A stretch of DNA of 64,000 nucleotides, from the NCBI RefSeq assembly GCF_029360705.1, contig NZ_JARKMX010000008.1, positions 744,001-808,000 of the forward strand, read 5' to 3'. How positions within the stretch are numbered: the stretch's first letter is position 1; each line of letters opens with the position of its first letter. The translations under genes were made by a program, and so were the position numbers. Below the pieces are notes generated by a model, which saw only the letters and a list, made by a program, of their open reading frames with translations, did not search any database and had not been told where the DNA came from. Origin of the DNA: Paraflavitalea pollutisoli. GTDB lineage: Bacteria > Bacteroidota > Bacteroidia > Chitinophagales > Chitinophagaceae. Shown one piece after another: positions 1 through 7,512 of the stretch.

Positions 1-2262
1 CACATTGATCCCATTGGCAAAAGACAGGTCCATACCGTAGTTGGTCATCACATCTTTTTCCCAGGTAATATCGGGGTTGGCGTAGCGGTTGACGGTGTAA
101 CCGGGTAGCCAGTAGTTCTGGCTGCTGCCCCAATGGAAACCACGGTCATAGTTGTTGGGGTTCACATTGGAGAGGTAGAAAAAGCGGTCATTCACATTAC
201 CGATCTGGTCGTTACCCACCAAACCATAGGTAGCGCGGAACTTCAGGTTCGATACCACATCTTTCGCTTTCTCGAAGAAGGGTTCATTGGATACGATCCA
301 GCCCAGGCCTGCGGAGGGGAAGAAGCCGAAGCGATTGTTAGCCGCAAAGCGCTCCGAACCATTGTACCCGAAATTGGCTTCCAGCAGGTAGCGGCTGTCG
401 AAACCATAGGTAAAGCGACCGCTGAGGCCGAGGTTCCGCTGCGGCAGTGAACGCTGCAGGTCGCCGGCATTGGCATTGAGGAAATTGCGGATCAGTCCGA
501 TCAGCATACCCGATACGGCATGTTTATCTTTGAAGGTACGGCTATAGTTGAGCGATAACTGTGCCTGGGTGACGGTATTGAGCACCTTGTCGCCGGGCGA
601 ATAGTTCAGGTACTCGGTCCCCTGCCCTTTGTTGAGCGGCGTGAGTACGGTGAGCTTGCCATTCGGATCGGGCAGCAAGGTATAGTAGAACGGATTGTAG
701 CGACGGCTAACATCGAAGAAGGAATAACGTTGCGTGAACGCCATCAGGTTGGCCGACAGGCCTGGCGTGATGAAGTTGAACTGCTGGTTCAATTCGATCT
801 GCGCATTGAGCAACGAGGTATTGTACTGCTGGAAACCGCTCACCATATTGGCGAAAGGATTGCTGTACAGCGAAGTGGTATTGCCGATAAAGGCATTGCC
901 AAACAATACGTGTTGTGCGTACGGTGCGTAGCTGGCCGGATAATAGGCCGGGAACATCACCGGGTTGCTCCAGATGGCGCTGTTGAATACGGCGCGACCA
1001 CCATTCACCCAGTTGCCCCATTCGTCGCGGTAACCAACGGGACCATTGTAATCATCGAATTGACCCGATGTACGTACGATGGCCTTGGTGGTGGGTGTAA
1101 TATTGATCGTGACGTTGGAGCGTACGCTGTAATTGTTCAGTTTGATGTTGCTGTTGAAACCCTTGCCCGGAATGGTGTTGAGAATACCATTGTCCACATT
1201 CCAGGTGCCGGCTATATAATACTGGGCAGTTTTACCACCGCCACTCACGTTGATATTGGCTTTCTGGTTTACCGTGCGGTCTTTGATCAGCATGTCGATC
1301 CAGTTGTTGTTGGGGTACTGGAGCGGATCGTCGCCGGCGGCCGTGTGGTCGATCTTGTTTTGTGAATAAGGCAATACACCCAGCGGTTCGCGGGTCAAGA
1401 CGGCCTCGTTGGCCAACTTCATATAGGTGATATTATCGGCAAACTTGAAGTTGCGGGTATTGGTGGACACCGGTGCTTCCAGGCGTACACTAAAACGGGC
1501 TCTGCCTTCCTGTCCCAGTTTAGTGGTCACCAGGATCACCCCATTGGCACCGCGGGCGCCATAGAGCGAGGCGGCCGCCGCATCTTTCAATACTGAAAAG
1601 CCGGTGATGTCATCGGGCTGCAGGCGGGCCAGGTCGGTATTGCTCGATTCCATCTGGTCGATGAGGATGAGCGGATCGCGTTTACCGGCGCCGAAAGTAC
1701 CCACCCCACGAATAAAGAAAGCGGCGTTGTCGGCCCCTGGTTCGCCACTCTGTTGGTAGGCGATGACCCCCGAAATACGGCCGGCCAGCATACTGGTGAG
1801 GTTGCTGGTAGGTCCACGCAATTCTTTGGGGTTGATGGAGGTGATGGAAGCCACCATACTTTGTTTTTTCTGCCGGCCGTAGGCCACCACGATCACGTCG
1901 CCGGTGGTATCGGCCGCCAGCGACAATTGCACCCGTACGGGTTGCCCTTTACGGGCGAGCACCTCTTTATTGGCATAGCCAACAAAAGAGATCTCGAGCA
2001 TGGCCTGGTTGGCGGTAATGTCGAGCGAGAAATACCCTTTGGCGTCGGTACTGGTACCTTGTTTGGTGCCTTTGATCACCACCGACACACCTTGTAAGGG
2101 TTGAAGACTGGCACTGTCGACCACCGTACCCGATAGATCCTGGGCCTGGGTGAGGACAGCGGAGAGCAGGGAAAATAAGGTGAAAAATGCCGGGAGGGCG
2201 ATGCGGGAATAGCGCGAACGGGCGCGGGGGCTCCTCACACGGCAAGCAGGTCTTGTAATCAT
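1..2262 (-). CDS. SusC/RagA-type TonB-dependent receptor, partial (N-terminal part)
   Basis: Outer-membrane receptor that imports oligosaccharides together with a SusD lipoprotein, powered by TonB. Read on the minus strand from the ATG at 2260-2262, it has a long basic n-region and a hydrophobic signal segment ending near AQA-Q, a carboxypeptidase-like CarbopepD_reg domain (GTVVDS...GVSVVIKGT...FVGYANKE), and then the plug domain with the SusC hallmarks: LAGRISGV, FFIRGVGTFG, DPLILIDQ and AASLYGARGANGVILVTTK. The frame stays open to base 1, so the barrel C-terminus lies outside the window, where a susD gene is expected. It is preceded by a TAnnTTTG promoter and a 20-bp sequence shared with the gntR promoter, which points to control by that regulator. 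The family is secure; the substrate is inferred only from the neighbouring GH-D hydrolase. Confidence 0.93.
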   Translation of the reverse strand, partial: MITRPACRVRSPRARSRYSRIALPAFFTLFSLLSAVLTQAQDLSGTVVDSASLQPLQGVSVVIKGTKQGTSTDAKGYFSLDITANQAMLEISFVGYANKEVLARKGQPVRVQLSLAADTTGDVIVVAYGRQKKQSMVASITSINPKELRGPTSNLTSMLAGRISGVIAYQQSGEPGADNAAFFIRGVGTFGAGKRDPLILIDQMESSNTDLARLQPDDITGFSVLKDAAAASLYGARGANGVILVTTKLGQEGRARFSVRLEAPVSTNTRNFKFADNITYMKLANEAVLTREPLGVLPYSQNKIDHTAAGDDPLQYPNNNWIDMLIKDRTVNQKANINVSGGGKTAQYYIAGTWNVDNGILNTIPGKGFNSNIKLNNYSVRSNVTINITPTTKAIVRTSGQFDDYNGPVGYRDEWGNWVNGGRAVFNSAIWSNPVMFPAYYPASYAPYAQHVLFGNAFIGNTTSLYSNPFANMVSGFQQYNTSLLNAQIELNQQFNFITPGLSANLMAFTQRYSFFDVSRRYNPFYYTLLPDPNGKLTVLTPLNKGQGTEYLNYSPGDKVLNTVTQAQLSLNYSRTFKDKHAVSGMLIGLIRNFLNANAGDLQRSLPQRNLGLSGRFTYGFDSRYLLEANFGYNGSERFAANNRFGFFPSAGLGWIVSNEPFFEKAKDVVSNLKFRATYGLVGNDQIGNVNDRFFYLSNVNPNNYDRGFHWGSSQNYWLPGYTVNRYANPDITWEKDVMTNYGMDLSFANGINV

Positions 2263-2322
2263 AAATTAAGCAATGTTAGTTGATCGAATGATGTACGGGA
2301 GATCGGACGCTGATCATCTGTA

Positions 2323-2374
2323 CTATCCTATACTATACTACCACAAATATAGTTTTATTTTTTACCGGCCAAAA
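2323..2374 (-). promoter_or_regulatory. susC promoter with putative GntR operator
   Basis: Reading the minus strand, a TTTTGG box (2374-2369) is followed after 17 nt by TATATTTG (2351-2344), a perfect Bacteroidota TAnnTTTG -7 box. One base further comes GGTAGTATAGTATAGGATAG (2342-2323), which would cover the transcription start. The same 20-mer with two changes lies at 7394-7375 before the gntR gene. Its position over the start suggests repression; that is inference. Confidence 0.7.
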
Positions 2375-2431
2375 CTTTTCGGCAAAAAAAGCGGGGCGTT
2401 TAAGGTCCGTTAACAATTGGAGGGAATACTA

Positions 2432-2500
2432 AGGCAACGAGGCATATAGGCAACGAGGCACCGGAGGAATACAAACACATGGCCGCAAGGCAAATAGGCT
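2432..2500 (-). repeat. GCCTNNNT octamer array, copy A
   Basis: On the minus strand the sequence contains GCCTCGTT, GCCTATAT, GCCTCGTT and GCCT in exact 8-nt steps, preceded by a TTTGTATTCC segment and further GCCT-like words. It lies in the non-coding space between the hydrolase 3' end and the susC promoter. Related arrays occur at about 28.7, 43.75 and 49.87 kb. Confidence 0.7.
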
Positions 2501-2578
2501 TCAACGCACGTAAAGAAAATCAATTTTCCAAGAAATGATAATTTGATCAGAGAAGACAGGGCCAATGCCTGGAGAGAT

Positions 2579-2618
2579 ACCATGAACCAGAGTACTGCTT
2601 TGTTCTCTGGTTCATGGT
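2579..2618 (-). terminator. 14-bp perfect inverted repeat after the GH-D hydrolase gene
   Basis: Arms 2579-2592 and 2605-2618 are perfectly complementary with a 12-nt loop, starting 15 nt after the hydrolase stop codon. There is no U-tract on the minus-strand side, so it is either an imperfect terminator or an mRNA 3'-end stabilising hairpin. Confidence 0.5.
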
Positions 2619-2633
2619 GCAGGCAATCTGTTG

Positions 2634-4688
2634 CTATTGCGCAATAACGAGTTGATAGAGCTTTACATCGGCCGGCGGTACCTGCACCGTCATGCGTTCG
2701 CGCACGGCGCCGCCTGCACCGGTATACAGATCGAAGTACGGGTAATCTTTGTTCGGCGCCAGTCCCAGGCTACCCAGGTCAATGGTATGGGAAGTTGAGT
2801 CCTTTCCATAATTGAATACGGCGAGGTAGAGTTTATCGACGGCACGCTTGCTAAAAATGGTAGGCGCTATATGGCCGGTATTAGTATCGTATGGGCGGAA
2901 GGGTTTACCATCCGCCATCACTTCGTTCCGTATCCTGACCGGCAGGTACACCTGGGCAGTACGGCGCCATTCGCCGGGCACCGAGAAATCATCGCCGGTG
3001 ATGAGTGTACCGGTCACCAGGGCCGAAGCCAGTCTGGCCCGGTTCACATTCCAGGGCTCATTGCCAAACACCACATGATCGGCATCGACATAATCATAGA
3101 GCTGGCCCTGCCACCAGCCATACCCGGTGCTGTTGAGTGTATACTCGGTATTGTCGATCGCACTGAAGGCATCACAGGCTATGCGGCGCATGTGTACATA
3201 ACGGCCGGTCGCCATCGTTGGTGATATGGCTGCATAGATCAGCATCTTGTTGTCGAGCACACTGTCTACGAACCGCATCCCCTGCGCATAGGCCTGCATG
3301 CCGGTGGTAACGGCCGGGTCATAAAACCGCTCGCTTTCCAGCGCAGCATGACCCAGGAAGTCGACCTTGATCATTTGAAAACCCAGTTCCTTGAAGGTGT
3401 TGAGGTGCAACAGTATCCTGGCTTTGGTGCCGGGATGGGTGGGATCGAGCGCATAGGCCCCATCGAGGTCTACCGGTTTCCCGTGTTGCAGTATCCAGGC
3501 ATTTTCATACCGTTCCTGACTGCCTTCCATCGTGCGCCCATGTTTACCCCAATCGGCAAAAGGTGCCCAGTAAATACCCGGTACAAATCCATGTTGCTTA
3601 CAATAATCGGCAAAGGCTTTCAGCTGACTGACATCGCCTTTCAACCCGCCCTTTACAAGATTGTCCCAATAAGAATCCAGGTCGATGTACAGGGTATTAT
3701 CAGCATTGCGAAAACCTTTGAGCGAATCCGCGAAAAAGTCGACGACTGCTTTTGCTTTGTCAAGTGTTAGTTTGGTCTGCATCACGCCCCAGCTGTTCCA
3801 GCCCATCGGCGTGGCCTTGTTCCAGGTGGTGATCACCGGTGGTTCCAGTTTTCTGTTGACGGCGGCGTATTCCTCCATCCCGTCACGCCAATCTTCATAG
3901 TAACCGACAAATATTCTGGGAGAGGCGCATAAGGTATCGTTGACAGACACCTTGCCGTGTGCTATTTTATCGTGGGTGAGGGTGGTATCCGCAAAACCGC
4001 CGTAAACAGTCAGCGGCTTGTCCTTATTGACGGCGATCCCTGTTTTCCAGATGCCGTGCTCTACCGACCCGATGACCACCCCACGACGGGATTCGTTGTT
4101 GTACAACGCGGTCACTTCACTGCTTGTAAATGCGGAGCCATCTACCGGCCTTGCAGCGAACCGCACCCACATGTCGTTATCAAAGGGAACATTCAATTGA
4201 TACAAGTCGCTTTCCTCTGGTGACTCTTCGATAACTCCCACCGTCAGCGGCGATATATACCGCGCAGCCACCTGCTCGCCACGCACTTTCAATTGGGCAA
4301 GAAAAAAAGGCTTATTGTCGTATACATAGAATAGCTGCTGGAGATGTAGGTTTTGTGCATGCCAGTCAAACTTATGCACAGTACCCCGGCCGATATTGTC
4401 TGCAAAGTCCACACTACTATACAAATGTTTTCCCTCCTGAATGGTCTTTATCGTATCGCGGTCACCATAGGCACTGTATACATTGATCAGTCCCAACTGC
4501 CGTTGGTTTACATTAAAAGCCCCCAGTCGTAGATCATATTCGATGCTGCCTCCTTGGGGTAACGGTATTACAACCCTGTCCTTTACCCGTTTTGCCTTTG
4601 CAGCTGCCCTGGGTTGCGCTATGCAGGCCGTCTGGCTGGCGAGCAGCAGACAGACCAATAGAAAATAGTCGATACGATGACGCTTCAT
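2634..4688 (-). CDS. Clan GH-D glycoside hydrolase, alpha-galactosidase-like (GH27/GH36 type)
   Basis: Exported retaining glycosidase of 684 aa. A Sec signal lies at residues 1-24. Residues 30-285 form a beta-rich N-terminal domain. A TIM barrel then opens with the alpha-galactosidase hallmark PMGWNSWG (residues 294-301). Later motifs are LYIDLDSYWD, GIYWAPFADW and IKVDFLGHAA, whose Asp443 is the expected nucleophile. In MRRIACDAFSAID, Asp506 is the likely acid/base. The C-terminus is a beta-sandwich. The start is the ATG at 4688, 35 nt after the symporter stop. It is the last gene of the gntR-symporter-hydrolase unit, so its sugar product is probably imported by the adjacent symporter. Alpha-galactosidase is the best guess, but clan GH-D also includes enzymes with other substrates. 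Confidence 0.85.
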   Translation of the reverse strand: MKRHRIDYFLLVCLLLASQTACIAQPRAAAKAKRVKDRVVIPLPQGGSIEYDLRLGAFNVNQRQLGLINVYSAYGDRDTIKTIQEGKHLYSSVDFADNIGRGTVHKFDWHAQNLHLQQLFYVYDNKPFFLAQLKVRGEQVAARYISPLTVGVIEESPEESDLYQLNVPFDNDMWVRFAARPVDGSAFTSSEVTALYNNESRRGVVIGSVEHGIWKTGIAVNKDKPLTVYGGFADTTLTHDKIAHGKVSVNDTLCASPRIFVGYYEDWRDGMEEYAAVNRKLEPPVITTWNKATPMGWNSWGVMQTKLTLDKAKAVVDFFADSLKGFRNADNTLYIDLDSYWDNLVKGGLKGDVSQLKAFADYCKQHGFVPGIYWAPFADWGKHGRTMEGSQERYENAWILQHGKPVDLDGAYALDPTHPGTKARILLHLNTFKELGFQMIKVDFLGHAALESERFYDPAVTTGMQAYAQGMRFVDSVLDNKMLIYAAISPTMATGRYVHMRRIACDAFSAIDNTEYTLNSTGYGWWQGQLYDYVDADHVVFGNEPWNVNRARLASALVTGTLITGDDFSVPGEWRRTAQVYLPVRIRNEVMADGKPFRPYDTNTGHIAPTIFSKRAVDKLYLAVFNYGKDSTSHTIDLGSLGLAPNKDYPYFDLYTGAGGAVRERMTVQVPPADVKLYQLVIAQ

Positions 4689-4723
4689 GGTTTACGGTTT
4701 TATAGCGTGGATGACGGGTTTGT

Positions 4724-6310
4724 TTATTTGGCCAGTCCCGCCTTGGAGAACAACAGGAAAGCGCCGGCCATACCCGCGATCAGCAGGAAGAAATAGAGAT
4801 AGCGTTGCCGCCAGGGCTGCAGGTCCACCACGGCCAGGTTGCGCGGCTCGTACGGTTGTGCCCGGGGCATCCAACGGTTCACAGCCAGTATCAGCCCTAC
4901 TGTGGCCACAAAAAGTATCGCCACCACATGCAGGTAATGCAACGGCACTTCCAGCACAAACTGGCTCAGCATATAGGTTACTATAAAAAAGCACAGACCG
5001 ATCAGGGCTGCCCGCTCCGATACTTTCTTCGTCAGAAAACCAACGATCATCACCGTAAACACCGGCACACTGAAGAAACTGGAGATCTTCTGAATATAGT
5101 GATAAAACCCGCCATCGAAGTATAGAATGAACGGCGAAAAGCACATGGCAGTAGCCGTAATGCTCAATTGAAAAATACGCCCCGCCTTTACCAGTTGCCG
5201 GTCGTTGGCATGCCGGTTCCACGGTTTGTACAAGTTCATAATGAAGAGGGTTCCCGAACTGTTGAGCCCAGCATTAAAGGTGCTGATGGCCGCGCCAAAT
5301 ATGATGGCGGCCATAAAACCTGTCATCACCGGTGGCAGCACATCGCCCACCAGGCGTGGAAACACCGCTGCTGTATTTGTCATGGAAGGATACAGGTGCA
5401 CGGCGATCAATCCTGGTACGTTGAGTAGCAAAGGCGAGATCAGTTTACTCAGGCAGGCCAGCGATAGCCCCTTTTGCCCCTGCGACAAACTTTTAGCCGC
5501 CAGTGCCTGCTGCATGATGTATTGCTCCATACCCCAGTAATACAGGTTGATGAGGAACATGCCGGTAAACAGGGTGCTGAACGGAATGGGATCTTTTGCC
5601 CCGCCAATCGCATTGAGGTGTTCTTTCTTCGACCCCAGCAAGGTGTGCACGCCGTGCGCCGCACTGCCATCGCCCAGATAGCGCAGGGCAAAATACAACA
5701 ACGCAATGCCGCCAATCAGCAACCCCGCACCCTGCACCAGGTCAGATACGGTGATGGCTTTGAAACCGCCCAATACGGTATAGCAGCAACCGATCACACC
5801 CACCATCACAATCAATAACCAGATGGCGGAGAAATAGCTGATGCCCAACGCTTCATCGATATGAAAGATGCCATTGAGTGCTACAGCACTGCCATATAGT
5901 ATCGTAGGGATGAGCGTTACGAGATAACTAACCAGGAAGATGAGGGATACGATCTTCTTCAGCCGTGGGCCAAACCGGTGCTCGAGGTAGTCGGGCGTGG
6001 TGACTGCGCCCATACGCAGGTAGATGGGCAGGAAGAACTCAGCCACCACCAGCATGGCCAGGATAGAGCTCATGCCCCAGGCCATCACCGTCATATCATT
6101 GACGTAAACAAATTCATTCTCGCCCACAAACTGGTTGCAGCTCAGGTTGGTAAGGAACAATGAGAAACCCACCATCCAGAAGCCCAGCGTGCGGTTGCCC
6201 ATAAAGTAGGCGGCCGTGGTATTGAGCCGTATCTTCCTCGCCCGGGAGAAAGAGATGACCGCTACCAGGGCCAGGAATAGCAGAAAACAGAGTAAGCCTG
6301 TAAAGTTCAT
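4724..6310 (-). CDS. Sodium:solute symporter (SSS/SLC5 family)
   Basis: Inner-membrane Na+-coupled sugar or polyol importer, 528 aa with about 13-14 hydrophobic segments, the normal size for SSS proteins. Early SSS features are the YFMGNRTLGFWMVGFSLFLTNLS segment at residues 35-57 and the TTPDYLEHRFG signature near 104-114. The LGGFKAITVSDLVQG segment, typical of the family, follows further on. The second half carries STFNAGLNSSGTLFIMNLYKPW. It starts 26 nt after the gntR stop and is followed 35 nt later by the hydrolase gene, forming a three-gene operon. The substrate cannot be read from the sequence; the neighbours suggest a hexose released by the hydrolase. It is only distantly similar to the second SSS protein at 30.8-32.4 kb. 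Confidence 0.9.
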   Translation of the reverse strand: MNFTGLLCFLLFLALVAVISFSRARKIRLNTTAAYFMGNRTLGFWMVGFSLFLTNLSCNQFVGENEFVYVNDMTVMAWGMSSILAMLVVAEFFLPIYLRMGAVTTPDYLEHRFGPRLKKIVSLIFLVSYLVTLIPTILYGSAVALNGIFHIDEALGISYFSAIWLLIVMVGVIGCCYTVLGGFKAITVSDLVQGAGLLIGGIALLYFALRYLGDGSAAHGVHTLLGSKKEHLNAIGGAKDPIPFSTLFTGMFLINLYYWGMEQYIMQQALAAKSLSQGQKGLSLACLSKLISPLLLNVPGLIAVHLYPSMTNTAAVFPRLVGDVLPPVMTGFMAAIIFGAAISTFNAGLNSSGTLFIMNLYKPWNRHANDRQLVKAGRIFQLSITATAMCFSPFILYFDGGFYHYIQKISSFFSVPVFTVMIVGFLTKKVSERAALIGLCFFIVTYMLSQFVLEVPLHYLHVVAILFVATVGLILAVNRWMPRAQPYEPRNLAVVDLQPWRQRYLYFFLLIAGMAGAFLLFSKAGLAK

Positions 6311-6336
6311 GACAAAGCAGTATAGGTGCAGACAAC

Positions 6337-7353
6337 TTAAAGCGACTTGCGACGGATGAGCGACATCGGCAGGATCTCCTGCACTTTCTTGCGCCGCAAT
6401 ACAAATTCGGCGGCTTTTTCTGCCATCAGCTGGAAGTCGGCAGAATAGGTGGTGATGCCATCGAACACCAACTCTTTCACTACCTCGTCGTTGTGTGACA
6501 GGATGCCCACATCTTTACCGGGCTTCAACTTCATCACCTTACAATCTTTGAGCATGCTCCACAACTCGGTATTGTTGATGGTGAAATATACCTTTCCTTT
6601 TTCCAGCGTGCCGGGCAGGTATTCGGCCCGCACTTCATGTTTGATCCTGAAGTCTTTTACGAAACTCTTGAAGGCCTGCAGTATCTCGATGGGCGTATCG
6701 GCATTGGGGCGATGGTAATAGATCATCCCATCGTATTTTTTAATGGTGTCGCTCAGTTCTGTGAAGATGCGGTAGGTCGCATCCCTGAACTCCTGCGCGA
6801 TATAGGAAGGATCACCTGCCAACTGCTCGTACCGGTCGATCATCAGGAACATATCCATCGGCAGCGTTTCGAGAATGGCGGCCGTACGTTTGTGCGGAAT
6901 GGGGGCTACCACATACATGCCATAGCGCCCACGGATCTTCTGGATCGTGCTTTCCAGCACGTCGATATTGTTGTGGTGAAAGAAAACATCGATGTGTACG
7001 CCCGCGCCCACTTTCGAGCGGAAGGCTTTATAGAAGGTTTCCTGGAAAGCGTCGAAGGCGAACAATACCAGGGCCACCTTAAGGTGTTGCTTCACGTCGT
7101 TGTTGGAAACAAAAAAGCCTACCCGGTTCTTCGATTCCACGATACCCCGCTTCACGAGGTCCTTATAAGCCTTGGCGATGGTTTCGCGGGCAAAGCCAAA
7201 TTCGTTGATGAGGTTGTTGACCGAGGGCAAGGGATCGCCCTGGGAGAGCGATTTGTTTTGAATGGCGCTCAGGATGCCATTGACCAGCTGCTCGTGTTTA
7301 GAAAGGCTGTTGACCCCTTCCATCTCATAGATCTGTTTGTAAACATCATCCAT
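6337..7353 (-). CDS. GntR-family regulator with periplasmic-binding-like sensor domain
   Basis: DNA-binding regulator of 338 aa. Residues about 16-85 form a GntR winged helix-turn-helix (LVNGILSAIQ...GDPLPSVNNLINEFGFARETIAKAYKDLVKRGIVESK). Residues about 90-330 resemble a type I periplasmic-binding/LacI sensor fold (VALVLFAFDAFQETFYKAF...GMYVVAPIPHK...VGILSHNDEVVKELVFDGITTYSADFQLMAEKAAEFVL). This architecture is common for sugar-responsive regulators in Bacteroidota. The gene leads the operon with the SSS symporter and the GH-D hydrolase. Its own promoter and that of susC carry the same 20-bp element, so autoregulation and control of the uptake receptor are likely (inference). The inducer is unknown. 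An internal Met at residue 11 is an alternative start. Confidence 0.88.
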   Translation of the reverse strand: MDDVYKQIYEMEGVNSLSKHEQLVNGILSAIQNKSLSQGDPLPSVNNLINEFGFARETIAKAYKDLVKRGIVESKNRVGFFVSNNDVKQHLKVALVLFAFDAFQETFYKAFRSKVGAGVHIDVFFHHNNIDVLESTIQKIRGRYGMYVVAPIPHKRTAAILETLPMDMFLMIDRYEQLAGDPSYIAQEFRDATYRIFTELSDTIKKYDGMIYYHRPNADTPIEILQAFKSFVKDFRIKHEVRAEYLPGTLEKGKVYFTINNTELWSMLKDCKVMKLKPGKDVGILSHNDEVVKELVFDGITTYSADFQLMAEKAAEFVLRRKKVQEILPMSLIRRKSL

Positions 7354-7374
7354 ATGGCATCGTTTGCAACAAAT

Positions 7375-7405
7375 CTATCCTATTCTATACTACTCTGCAA
7401 ATATT
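7375..7405 (-). promoter_or_regulatory. gntR operon promoter with putative GntR operator
   Basis: On the minus strand AATATTTG (7405-7398, one mismatch from TAnnTTTG) is followed four bases later by AGTAGTATAGAATAGGATAG (7394-7375). This matches 18 of 20 positions of the element in the same place before susC. It lies 22 nt upstream of the gntR ATG. Confidence 0.65.
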
Positions 7406-7406
7406 T

Positions 7407-7450
7407 ATGAAAAAAGAAATCCCGGCGATCTCGTTCGCCGGGATTTCTTT
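7407..7450 (-). terminator. Rho-independent terminator of the siderophore receptor gene
   Basis: A perfect 16-bp stem (7413-7428 with 7435-7450) and a 6-nt loop; on the minus strand the stem runs into TTTTTT. It follows the receptor stop at 7513 and insulates that gene from the gntR promoter only a few bases further on. Confidence 0.9.
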
Positions 7451-7512
7451 AGCTGTTGTCGTATTCGCCCAAAAGATAGCGCGCCCGGGAAAACCGGGTG
7501 GCACCACCGCTT

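Noticed and set aside
730-1365. A 211-codon open frame on the plus strand at the left edge
   Set aside because: The minus strand carries the SusC receptor with its full plug motifs; the plus-strand frame is a shadow.
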